29,978 nucleotides of DNA from positions 1 through 29,978 of the forward strand of contig DQSX01000152.1 in the NCBI GenBank assembly GCA_015663065.1. Reading direction: 5' to 3'. The position numbers and the translations under genes were made by a program. The stretch's first letter is position 1; each line of letters opens with the position of its first letter. The notes below the pieces were generated by a model. That model searched no databases. It saw nothing but the letters and a program-made list of their open reading frames with translations, and had not been told where the DNA came from. The DNA is from Sulfurovum sp. GTDB lineage: Bacteria > Campylobacterota > Campylobacteria > Campylobacterales > Sulfurovaceae. This document shows, one piece after another, positions 1 to 6,778 of this stretch.

Positions 1-88
1 CACTTATCTCTTCTGTCACACTCTTTGCACTTCCAAATTCTGAACTGAAACTCAGCATGCTTGCAAAAGCTGCAGAAAAAAAGGCCAT
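1..88 (-). CDS. 5' end of an unidentified gene, cut by the window edge
   Basis: On the minus strand an ATG (plus-strand CAT at 86-88) opens a frame that stays open to the window edge, giving 29 residues beginning MAFFSAAFASMLSFSS and ending in an acidic stretch SVTEEIS. A purine-rich GAGGAG ribosome binding site lies about 7-8 bases upstream (plus 96-103, CTCCTCTC), which is the main support for a real start. The Ala/Phe/Ser-rich beginning is mildly hydrophobic and could be a membrane-facing or exported N-terminus, but it is too short for family assignment. It diverges from the pyruvate kinase remnant that begins at 104. I do not recognise the protein. Confidence 0.45.
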   Translation of the reverse strand, partial: MAFFSAAFASMLSFSSEFGSAKSVTEEIS

Positions 89-103
89 TGTACTTCTCCT
101 CTC

Positions 104-274
104 ATGATAGCGGATGTCATTGACCAAGGCATACAACGTGGCGTTCTAAACCTTGAAAAGACATACATCCTGGTTGCCGGTGACCCTGTAGGCACACCGG
201 GTTCAACCAATCTCATAAGAGTACTTACCGGACACGAAATGTATTTTTTCTGTACGTTGAAAAATAAAGACTAA
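104..274 (+). pseudogene. Pyruvate kinase C-terminal remnant
   Basis: The frame from 104 to the TAA at 272-274 encodes 56 residues: MIADVIDQGIQRGVL, then YILVAGDPVGTPGSTN and LIRVLTGHEMYFF. This is the last strand/helix unit of the pyruvate kinase C-terminal domain, where family members carry a VxVxGxPxGxxGxTN-type loop near their end. Pyruvate kinases are about 470-590 residues, so roughly nine tenths is absent. Upstream of 104 the frame hits a stop at 41-43 and encodes nothing kinase-like; instead a divergent gene with its own ribosome binding site begins there. The similarity therefore ends sharply at about 104, as if the kinase body was replaced. A small free-standing protein cannot be excluded, but no ribosome binding site fits the ATG at 104. 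PEP synthase is present at 20786-23191, so the pyruvate/PEP node still has an enzyme in the gluconeogenic direction. Confidence 0.7.
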
Positions 275-335
275 ATTTAGAGGTGCTCTTTATTTAAAAA
301 AGTGGTCAAACTACGTTCCATTAATGCATAGATGG

Positions 336-341
336 TATAAT
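336..341 (+). promoter_or_regulatory. -10 box TATAAT for the 370 gene
   Basis: A perfect TATAAT lies 28 bases before the ATG at 370, leaving a leader of about 22 bases that contains an AAGGAG ribosome binding site at 358-363. No convincing -35 hexamer is visible, which is normal for sigma70 promoters in Campylobacterota. Confidence 0.55.
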
Positions 342-369
342 TAAATAGAATCAAACTAAGGAGCATATC

Positions 370-576
370 ATGAGTAAAAGTAACTTGAAACATTTAGAAA
401 CGATCAAAGAGAACATAGATAAAACAGATGCTTTGAGCCAGGAAGAGAAAAGTGACTCCATGAAACGCATTGAAGAGTGGTATGCAGAAGACCGTGCCTG
501 GGAAGCACTGATGCTTGAACTCAGCGAAATATCACCAAAAGTAAAAACGGTTTTGGCTGATCTTGGGCTTATCTGA
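370..576 (+). CDS. Small charged helical protein, unknown function
   Basis: This 68-residue protein is predicted soluble and almost wholly helical. It is rich in Lys, Glu and Asp with heptad-like Leu/Ile spacing and has a Trp pair in EEWYAEDRAWEAL at about 36-48. There is no signal peptide, Cys or membrane segment. The start is secure: TATAAT at 336-341, AAGGAG at 358-363, and six bases to ATG. It ends two bases before the stop of the convergent thioredoxin-like gene at 579. I do not recognise a family; it resembles the many short lineage-specific coiled proteins of Campylobacterota. Confidence 0.75.
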   Translation: MSKSNLKHLETIKENIDKTDALSQEEKSDSMKRIEEWYAEDRAWEALMLELSEISPKVKTVLADLGLI

Positions 577-578
577 CC

Positions 579-1034
579 TTACTCTTGCGGGGAGACCTCG
601 GTCTTCTCCTCTTCAAATAACTGCTTACGTATATTCTCTGCATCATGGAGATCATTAAAAAAACACTTCTTGCCTACATAACCGACATTTCCATACATAC
701 TCTTCTGTGATGCGTAGTCTATGTAAAAAATAGAAGGGAAATAGTCTTCAATAAAAACACTTGGATACTCAGCATCTTTATCGATGATCAGCGTAATGTA
801 ATTTTTATCCAGTTCTTTTTTAACGGATGCTTCACTCAGTGTTTTGTCTACAAGTTTTTCACACCAGCGACAATCTTCTTTCACAATGACCATCACCAGC
901 ATTTTCTTCTCTTTTTGGGCTTTGGCAATGGCTGTAGCATAGTCAGTCTCCGCACCGATCTTTTTAGCCTCTTCGAGAGCATTGGATGCTATCAGAGCAT
1001 AGCTCAACAATAGTGTTATAAAAAAAAATTTCAT
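579..1034 (-). CDS. Periplasmic thioredoxin-fold protein with CxxC
   Basis: 151 residues. The N-terminus MKFFFITLLLSYALIASNA is a typical Sec signal peptide with cleavage near residue 19, so the mature protein is periplasmic. The segment MLVMVIVKEDCRWCEKLV has the beta-strand plus CxxC (C-R-W-C) arrangement of thioredoxin folds, followed by a helix and SVFIEDYFPSIFYID, whose Pro sits where thioredoxins have the cis-Pro loop. This resembles the thioredoxin_7/DsbD-gamma-like or SoxW-like groups that reduce or shuttle disulfides in the periplasm; the substrate cannot be read from sequence. A third Cys lies near residue 114. The start has CAGGAAA upstream and a TATAAT at 1065-1070, in a divergent arrangement with the DUF2721 gene. 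Confidence 0.8.
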   Translation of the reverse strand: MKFFFITLLLSYALIASNALEEAKKIGAETDYATAIAKAQKEKKMLVMVIVKEDCRWCEKLVDKTLSEASVKKELDKNYITLIIDKDAEYPSVFIEDYFPSIFYIDYASQKSMYGNVGYVGKKCFFNDLHDAENIRKQLFEEEKTEVSPQE

Positions 1035-1064
1035 TATTTTTCCTGTTTATTATTTGTTTAACAG

Positions 1065-1070
1065 ATTATA
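1065..1070 (-). promoter_or_regulatory. -10 box TATAAT for the thioredoxin-like gene
   Basis: Reading minus, TATAAT (plus ATTATA) lies about 30 bases upstream of the ATG at 1034. It is 20 bases from the plus-strand TATAAT at 1090-1095, so the two promoters face away from each other in an 84-base spacer. Confidence 0.5.
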
Positions 1071-1089
1071 CTATTCTTCGTTTAACTAT

Positions 1090-1095
1090 TATAAT
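1090..1095 (+). promoter_or_regulatory. -10 box TATAAT for the DUF2721 gene
   Basis: TATTATAAT lies 24 bases before the ATG at 1119, with AAGGAG at 1109-1114. Spacing predicts a leader of about 17 bases. Confidence 0.5.
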
Positions 1096-1118
1096 TTTAG
1101 ACACAAAAAAGGAGCCCT

Positions 1119-1574
1119 ATGAACCCTGTTATGGATACAAATGTTGTCAATTCTGTTGCACATCTTATTCAACTCTCTGTAGCACCTGTTTTTTTACTGG
1201 CTGCTGTGGCAGGTTTGCTCAACGTTTTTGTAGGAAGACTCACACGGATCATAGACAAAATAGAAAAACTACAACTTTTTGAAGAAAAAAAGCTGCAAGT
1301 AGATGCAGATTTTAAAATGTCTACAAAGATGTTAAGCAGAAAAGCCTTTTTACTTAAAAGACTAAGAGCCACCAATATTGCCATAGGCCTCATCACTGCA
1401 GCGGGTCTCATGGTTGCACTGGTCATTGTGACGATGTTTCTCTCTGCCATACTTGACTTTGCCAACGGCACACTTATCTCTACCTTTTTCATACTGGCAA
1501 TGCTCCTTCTCATCTCATCGCTGATGCTATTTTTAAAAGAGATCTCGTATACGACCTATTTTGCGAAGAAGTGA
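1119..1574 (+). CDS. DUF2721 family membrane protein
   Basis: 151 residues with three hydrophobic segments: about 17-40 (LIQLSVAPVFLLAAVAGLL), 88-113 and 119-142. The first segment runs into FVGRLTRIIDKIEKLQ, the conserved signature of DUF2721, where a membrane helix is followed by an amphipathic R-x-x-R-I-x-D helix. Length fits the family. The role is unknown; it is an inner-membrane protein with a charged cytoplasmic or periplasmic loop of about 45 residues between helices 1 and 2. The start is supported by AAGGAG four bases upstream. The reverse frame at 1169-1513 is an antisense shadow. Confidence 0.8.
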   Translation: MNPVMDTNVVNSVAHLIQLSVAPVFLLAAVAGLLNVFVGRLTRIIDKIEKLQLFEEKKLQVDADFKMSTKMLSRKAFLLKRLRATNIAIGLITAAGLMVALVIVTMFLSAILDFANGTLISTFFILAMLLLISSLMLFLKEISYTTYFAKK

Positions 1575-1727
1575 GGGTTTAGATTGAGGCATACAAGCCA
1601 AGGCACTTCTTTCTTTGGTCAGAGTACATTCCTGTACGGAAGAGTTAGGAATACACAGACAGTTATGCATAAGGTCTCATTTTAAATGTTGGTTTATTGA
1701 TATAGTGGCTTTATTCATCGATTTCGC

Positions 1728-1733
1728 TATACT
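1728..1733 (+). promoter_or_regulatory. -10 box TATACT directly before the Suv3-like helicase ATG
   Basis: TATACT ends six bases before the ATG at 1740, so the expected transcription start coincides with the A of the start codon. No Shine-Dalgarno is present between them or just upstream. This predicts a leaderless mRNA. The gene-free 1575-1727 stretch before it shows no ORF or clear RNA fold; it contains only a weak TTCC/GGAA hairpin around 1629-1641. Confidence 0.45.
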
Positions 1734-1739
1734 TTCAGC

Positions 1740-4556
1740 ATGGCAAAGAAAAAGAAAAAATATTTAATAAAACTGAACAATAAAATACGAAACTACTTTA
1801 ACGGACTACCTTTTGATGAAGGCATAGATACAGTAGATGATGACAAACTCATAGAACTCATTATGCTGCTTGAACTCACCCTTCCCTCACATGAACACGA
1901 TGATATGGTACGTGCCCTGCGACGTGTCTGGAGTGAAGAAGGTGCCGGTACACGTGAGCTCATCGTCTCTTACCTGACACAGAGTTACAAAGCGGTGCAT
2001 CACGGCAGTACCAAACGTCCATTCGATAAAGTAGAGAAGATCTTACAGTTGCTTGAGGATGTGCCGCACTCCAAACATGAAGAGAACCTGCTCCTAGAAG
2101 CCTTCATAGATGTAAAAAGTGCCAAGATCACCGCTGAGAAAGTGATCTCCAAGTTGCATTATATGCGTATGAAAGAGCGCCTCTCATCACTGGAACAATC
2201 TTTACATGTAGAGTTTACTACACTCAACGAAATGCAGTTCATGCACTCTTTTACTTTTGCACTGGAAGATTTTGACTTTTCCAAACAGCTTTTATGCACC
2301 ACTGACCCTCTGGACCTTGAGACACTTTGGGAACTGAACAATGAAGATATACGCAGAGCATTACAGCAGATAAAAGAAGAGAGTATTGAGAAAAAATCTG
2401 CTGAGATCACTGCATTTTTGGAGATGCTCTCACAACAGCAGCACCCCTACCTGAACAAAGATGAAGTCAGCACAGCACTTCGTAAAATGCCACCGGACGT
2501 TCCTCTTTTTCATGCTCCGATCTCTTTGAAAAACATAGAAAACATACTCAGCAGCATCAGTAACAAGTACCACATTTTTGAGTCTACGGACCATATTATC
2601 ATAGAAAAAGAGAAGAGCCATGACCTTTTTGGAACGATGCTCTACTACAACACTTCAGTCTCTTATGAAAAACCTTATTTTTACAATCTCATTTGGCGGG
2701 CTGAGGAACCTCCTGTCAAAGAGGACATCAACCGGGTGAACGATGACCTGCTGGCACACTTTAAAGTGGCTGTTTCCGACCTTGTTGAAGAGATGCAGGA
2801 GATGAGTGAAAAGATTGATATAGATCTCTTGAAGATCCATGAGTTCATTGTTCGTTTTGTTGTACCGCAGGTAGAGAGCTCTCATACACTGAAGTTTAAA
2901 GAAAAGAGTAAACGACGTATACTTTTTCATTTTGGAGAATACATAAAACCGCTTTTAGAAAAGCAGAAACGTGAAGAGTTACTGGCAAAGACCATCCGTG
3001 ACTTTAAAAATCTTTTTCCTTTGGCAAGAGAGCTGAAACGAAAGATCATCTTTCATGTAGGACCGACAAACTCAGGTAAGACCTATCAGGCACTCAAAGC
3101 TTTGGAAGAGGCAAGCACCGGTTATTACCTTGCACCGCTGAGACTGCTTGCACTTGAAGGTTATGAAAACTTAAAAAAAGAAGGTGTGGCCGTTTCACTT
3201 ATTACCGGAGAAGAAGAGATCATTGACGAAGAGTCTACCCATATCTCTTCGACCATTGAAATGATGAACACTTCGGTCGATGTAGATGTCTGTGTCATCG
3301 ATGAGATACAGATGATCTCTGACCGTGACAGAGGCTGGGCCTGGGCGAATGCACTCATGGGAGCTCCGGCAAAAAAAGTCATACTCACGGGTTCAAGTAA
3401 CGCCCTTCCGGCTGTCAAAGAGCTTTGTGCTTATTTGGGTGAAACACTTGAAGTCGTAGCGTTTGAACGTAAAAATGAACTTGAAATGATGTCTTACCCT
3501 ACTTCCATAAGGAAAATAGAACCAAAAACCGCAGTGGTAGCCTTCTCAAGAAGGGATGTACTCTCACTCAAACAGCAACTCTCGGACAAATACAGAGTCT
3601 CTGTAGTTTACGGAAACCTCTCTCCCGAGGTAAGGCGTGAAGAAGCTCGACGTTTCAGAGAAGGAGAGTCTGAAATTCTGGTAGCTACCGATGCCATCGC
3701 CATGGGGCTTAACCTTCCCATCAAGACCATACTCTTTGCCAAAGACAACAAGTTTGACGGTTTGCGTCGTCGTGAGCTACTGCCAACTGAAGTAACACAA
3801 ATCTCCGGTCGTGCAGGACGTTACGGATTTGAAGAGAAAGGTTTTGTAGGTGCCTTAGATGAAAATACCCTAAAAACCATAAAGAACGTATTTCACTCAC
3901 CTCTTCCCGACATTCAACTGCCTGTCTCCGTCATGGCAAGTCTGGAACATGTCATGCTCATCGGAGAGATATTGGAGACAGAGAACATTACTACTATTTT
4001 GGGCTTTTTCGCAGACAACATGGAGTTTGACGGTCCTTTTATGGCAGCCAATATTGACTCCATGCTTGAGATCGCTGCGATTGTGGACGAATACAGCTTA
4101 GATCTTAAAACACGTTTTTACCTCTCCTGTGCACCTGCGAGCATCTCATCGCCTTACATTGAATCAGTCTTTCACCGTTACATACGACAGATAGAAGCAG
4201 GAGGAAAAGTCCTTTACATTCCCCCAAGAGACCTGCCTGCCTTTGCCCAGACCAACGATATGCTTTTAAATGCGGAGGACAGAGTACGGGAAATATCGCT
4301 TTATCTTTGGCTTTCGTTTAAATTTCCCGATATCTTTGAAGACACCAAACAGGCTTTAGCTTCCAGGGTCAGACTCAACAGCTTCATAGAAAATTCACTC
4401 AGACAGGGTCACTTTACCAAAAAATGCAGAAGATGCGGAAAAGTACTGGACTTCTCTTATCGCTTCTCCATCTGTGATGCCTGTCACTCCAATGGTAAAA
4501 GAGGTTCCCGGAACTCCGGTACACAAAATAACTATAGAAACAGAAGACGAAGGTAA
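1740..4556 (+). CDS. Suv3-like superfamily 2 RNA helicase with C-terminal zinc-binding tail
   Basis: 938 residues. Residues 1-430 are a long, mainly helical region with no recognised domain. The helicase core starts at about 435: Walker A GPTNSGKT near 441-448, PLRLLALE (motif Ia), the LITGEEE and HISSTIEMM signatures, DEIQMI (motif II, DExQ-like) at about 521-526, RGWAWANALMG, TGSS as motif III, VATDAIAMGLNLP (motif V) and QISGRAGRYG (motif VI). This combination, notably PTNSGKT, RLLALE, TxEMM and DEIQM, marks the SUV3/SUPV3L1 family, which unwinds RNA and assists exoribonucleases. After a helical region the end carries CRRC and CDAC (about 896-899 and 912-915), a four-Cys zinc site, and then an Arg/Asn-rich tail ending RRRR, presumably for RNA binding. 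It leads a likely operon with the Sel1 gene three bases downstream. An RNase partner is inferred, not seen. Confidence 0.85.
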   Translation: MAKKKKKYLIKLNNKIRNYFNGLPFDEGIDTVDDDKLIELIMLLELTLPSHEHDDMVRALRRVWSEEGAGTRELIVSYLTQSYKAVHHGSTKRPFDKVEKILQLLEDVPHSKHEENLLLEAFIDVKSAKITAEKVISKLHYMRMKERLSSLEQSLHVEFTTLNEMQFMHSFTFALEDFDFSKQLLCTTDPLDLETLWELNNEDIRRALQQIKEESIEKKSAEITAFLEMLSQQQHPYLNKDEVSTALRKMPPDVPLFHAPISLKNIENILSSISNKYHIFESTDHIIIEKEKSHDLFGTMLYYNTSVSYEKPYFYNLIWRAEEPPVKEDINRVNDDLLAHFKVAVSDLVEEMQEMSEKIDIDLLKIHEFIVRFVVPQVESSHTLKFKEKSKRRILFHFGEYIKPLLEKQKREELLAKTIRDFKNLFPLARELKRKIIFHVGPTNSGKTYQALKALEEASTGYYLAPLRLLALEGYENLKKEGVAVSLITGEEEIIDEESTHISSTIEMMNTSVDVDVCVIDEIQMISDRDRGWAWANALMGAPAKKVILTGSSNALPAVKELCAYLGETLEVVAFERKNELEMMSYPTSIRKIEPKTAVVAFSRRDVLSLKQQLSDKYRVSVVYGNLSPEVRREEARRFREGESEILVATDAIAMGLNLPIKTILFAKDNKFDGLRRRELLPTEVTQISGRAGRYGFEEKGFVGALDENTLKTIKNVFHSPLPDIQLPVSVMASLEHVMLIGEILETENITTILGFFADNMEFDGPFMAANIDSMLEIAAIVDEYSLDLKTRFYLSCAPASISSPYIESVFHRYIRQIEAGGKVLYIPPRDLPAFAQTNDMLLNAEDRVREISLYLWLSFKFPDIFEDTKQALASRVRLNSFIENSLRQGHFTKKCRRCGKVLDFSYRFSICDACHSNGKRGSRNSGTQNNYRNRRRR

Positions 4557-4559
4557 ACT

Positions 4560-5198
4560 ATGCACATTTCAATACAATTCAAACAGATAATACTCGCTGG
4601 TATTTTAACAAGTACCTTACTCCAGGCATCAGCCCTGGAAGATGGCAATAATGCCGCACAAAAAGGCCATATGAAAACCGCACTTAAACACTGGGAAAAA
4701 GCGTGTGAAGAAGAAGGGAGTTTTGCAGGTTGTCAAAATGCCGCAAGGGTCTATGATGCTGGAGACGGTGTCAAAGAAGATGACAAGAAAGCTTTGCCAC
4801 TCTATACAAAAGCCTGCGATGTCGGGTACAACTACAGCTGTGCCAAACTGGGAAAGATCTATTCAGAGGGTATTGCTGTAGCACAAGACAAAAAGAAAGC
4901 TTTCAAACTCTATACCAAAGCATGTGGCGGTCAAAATATGTTCGCCTGCCATAAAGTAGCTGTCTATTACGGGAAAGAGAAAGACAAACGGAGTCAGACG
5001 ATCTCCCATAACTTTTATGATATGGCCTGTCGAGGCGGCTATGCTGACTCGTGCATCTTTATGGGTCGAATTTACAGAGACGGCAAAGGTCTAAAAGACA
5101 ACCTTCCTAAAGCCAAAGAGTATTTTGAACTCGCTTGTGAAGAGAATAACCGTTTAGGCTGTAAAGAGGTACGTATTTTAGAAGGTTTGGGATATTGA
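4560..5198 (+). CDS. Periplasmic Sel1-repeat, Hcp-like cysteine-rich protein
   Basis: 212 residues. A Sec signal peptide covers about 1-25 (hydrophobic IILAGILTSTLLQASA). The mature part is a run of Sel1-like repeats, each about 36 residues with A-x-x-x-Y/W-x-K-A-C and a second Cys 8-9 residues later. Five such Cys pairs are visible (CEEEGSFAGC, CDVGYNYSC, CGGQNMFAC, CRGGYADSC, CEENNRLGC). Helicobacter cysteine-rich proteins (HcpA-E) use the same pairing to lock each helix hairpin with a disulfide, so an exported, oxidised scaffold protein is expected. The partner is unknown. It starts three bases after the Suv3-like helicase, whose last codons supply a GAAGG ribosome binding site. Periplasmic oxidation would suit the neighbouring thioredoxin-fold protein, but that link is only inference. 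Confidence 0.85.
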   Translation: MHISIQFKQIILAGILTSTLLQASALEDGNNAAQKGHMKTALKHWEKACEEEGSFAGCQNAARVYDAGDGVKEDDKKALPLYTKACDVGYNYSCAKLGKIYSEGIAVAQDKKKAFKLYTKACGGQNMFACHKVAVYYGKEKDKRSQTISHNFYDMACRGGYADSCIFMGRIYRDGKGLKDNLPKAKEYFELACEENNRLGCKEVRILEGLGY

Positions 5199-5220
5199 TG
5201 ACTATTTCAGTAAGTTAAAG

Positions 5221-5226
5221 TATAAT
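5221..5226 (+). promoter_or_regulatory. -10 box TATAAT for the 5255 gene
   Basis: AAAGTATAATCC lies 28 bases before ATG 5255, with AAAAGG at 5243-5248 as ribosome binding site. It would drive the membrane protein and the pseudouridine synthase behind it. Confidence 0.5.
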
Positions 5227-5254
5227 CCATAAAAAATAATACAAAAGGTTTTTT

Positions 5255-5698
5255 ATGGATCTTCTCTATCCTTATGCACACATTATGCACCTCATTTTAG
5301 CCATTATGTTCCTTGGTTATGTATTTACAGACCTGGCTGTCATCTCTGCACTTAAAAACAAACTTGACAAAGAGAACCAGCAAAAAGTCAACCAGACACT
5401 GGGAAAAAGAAGTTTTAAGATCTTCCCGCTTACCCTGCTCTTTTTGGTTCTGACCGGCGGTATGATGCTCTCTCGCTACATGAACTCTGAAGCAGGATTT
5501 TTAGAGACAGACCTGCAAAAGATCCTTATGTTTAAAATAGTACTGGTACTCATCATCATAGCAGGTGTAGTCTCTAACCTCTACATTAAATTCACAGGTG
5601 GAACAAAAAGCAACTTTATGCAGCATCATTTTCATAAACTGGTCATTGTACTTGGTCTCTTCATTGTCATTGCAGCCAAAATGATGTTCGTGGTCTAA
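5255..5698 (+). CDS. Four-helix membrane protein, CopD/DUF2269-like
   Basis: 147 residues with four membrane helices at about 8-30, 54-74, 87-110 and 124-146. His9 and His12 sit in helix 1 (YAHIMHL), and a His cluster QHHFHK precedes helix 4; paired helix histidines in such small four-helix proteins often bind heme or copper, as in CopD and DUF2269-type proteins. Similarity is by topology and by the TGGMML segment at the end of helix 2, so the family call is tentative. It is followed after one base by the RluA-type gene, suggesting co-transcription from the TATAAT at 5221, with no obvious functional link. Confidence 0.6.
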   Translation: MDLLYPYAHIMHLILAIMFLGYVFTDLAVISALKNKLDKENQQKVNQTLGKRSFKIFPLTLLFLVLTGGMMLSRYMNSEAGFLETDLQKILMFKIVLVLIIIAGVVSNLYIKFTGGTKSNFMQHHFHKLVIVLGLFIVIAAKMMFVV

Positions 5699-5699
5699 A

Positions 5700-6563
5700 A
5701 TGGGACAACAATACAGAGTAAAAACAAGAAGCAAACTGCTGCCTTTTCTCTTTGAAGTCCTGGAAGGCTGGTCCAAAAAGAGAGTTAAACAGCGCTTACA
5801 GAGTGCTTCTGTAGCCGTAAATGGTACCATTAGTACAAAACATGACTTTTACCTTAGTGAGGGAGATGTCGTTGAAGTGGGTGTCGTGCAACCAAGAACG
5901 CAAGGTACACAACAATCAAACAGGAAACTTGAGATCATCCATCAGGACAAAGACCTCATAGCCATCAACAAACCTGCCGGACTCTTATCGGTAGGCAGCA
6001 ACAAAGAGACAAAAAACCATGCCCTTGCCCTGCTTCGCACACAACTTACCCGAGGAAAAGAGCGTGTGCAACTCTGGCCTGTGCATCGACTTGACAGAGA
6101 GACTTCAGGCATCTTGCTTTTTGCCACATCCAAAGATACCAGAGAAGCTGTTATGGCTAAATGGTCTGAGTCAGAAAAAACCTACCTTGCTGTTGTAGAA
6201 GGTGCACCCAAAGAGGAAAAAGACACAATTACCGAACCCTTGAGGCTCGATGAAAAAGAGTACCGTATGCACGTAGGTGCTCATAAAGATGCCAAGTCTG
6301 CTATTACCCATTACAAAGTCTTGGAAAGCAACGACAAGCGCTCTCTGCTTGAAGTAAACATTGAAACAGGAAGACAACACCAGATACGTGCCCATATGGC
6401 ATGGGTGGGAAATGCTGTAGTTGGTGATGAACGTTACGGAACCAAAGGCGGACACATGGGACTACACGCACACAGACTCTCTTTTGTGCATCCTGCAAGC
6501 AAAAACAAGATCACCCTGGAAGTCGATGCACCCAGAGAGTTTTATGCTTTGATTAAAGGCTAG
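5700..6563 (+). CDS. RluA-family rRNA/tRNA pseudouridine synthase
   Basis: 287 residues. Residues about 12-65 form an S4 RNA-binding domain (KKRVKQRLQSASVAVNG ... EGDVVEVG). The catalytic domain follows: INKPAGLLS, then HRLDRETSG with the catalytic Asp at about 132, ETGRQHQIRAHM and VVGDERYG, all RluA-family signatures. It isomerises uridine to pseudouridine in structured RNA; the target (23S rRNA or tRNA) cannot be decided from sequence. Length is standard. The ATG lies one base after the stop of the membrane protein gene. The 215 bases after it (6564-6778) are AT-rich, with no gene or clear terminator that I can support. Confidence 0.9.
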   Translation: MGQQYRVKTRSKLLPFLFEVLEGWSKKRVKQRLQSASVAVNGTISTKHDFYLSEGDVVEVGVVQPRTQGTQQSNRKLEIIHQDKDLIAINKPAGLLSVGSNKETKNHALALLRTQLTRGKERVQLWPVHRLDRETSGILLFATSKDTREAVMAKWSESEKTYLAVVEGAPKEEKDTITEPLRLDEKEYRMHVGAHKDAKSAITHYKVLESNDKRSLLEVNIETGRQHQIRAHMAWVGNAVVGDERYGTKGGHMGLHAHRLSFVHPASKNKITLEVDAPREFYALIKG

Positions 6564-6738
6564 ATAAAATACTTATATATAAAAGATCAACTACCAACAA
6601 TGGTATTGATATTATTGAAGGGCAGGTACAACTAAAAATATTATCTCATTTTATTTTAAAGATTTCGATCATAACTTAATAGAAATAACCAACTTTAAAT
6701 GAAAGGCGAATGTAAATGGATTCGTTCCTATATTTGGT

Positions 6739-6744
6739 TATAAT
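6739..6744 (+). promoter_or_regulatory. -10 box TATAAT for the DEAD-box helicase
   Basis: GGTTATAATACG lies 35 bases before the proposed ATC start, giving a predicted leader of about 27 bases with the AAGGA at 6768-6772 inside it. Confidence 0.5.
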
Positions 6745-6767
6745 ACGCTTTATTATACAGCATTAAC

Positions 6768-6772
6768 AAGGA
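6768..6772 (+). promoter_or_regulatory. Ribosome binding site AAGGA that points to an ATC start
   Basis: AAGGA is followed by six bases (ACACCC) and then ATC at 6779-6781. The upstream in-frame stop is TAA at 6764-6766, so only CAA, GGA, ACA, CCC and ATC remain as possible first codons before the conserved N-terminus. The site has ideal spacing for ATC and serves no ATG, GTG or TTG. Confidence 0.6.
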
Positions 6773-6778
6773 ACACCC

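Noticed and set aside
1575..1727. Small RNA or gene in the spacer before the Suv3-like helicase
   Set aside because: Only a very short imperfect hairpin and a 34-codon frame without ribosome binding site were seen; nothing supports a feature.
6564..6738. Gene remnant before the DEAD-box helicase
   Set aside because: Short frames were read in all phases; none resembles a known family and the region is simply AT-rich.
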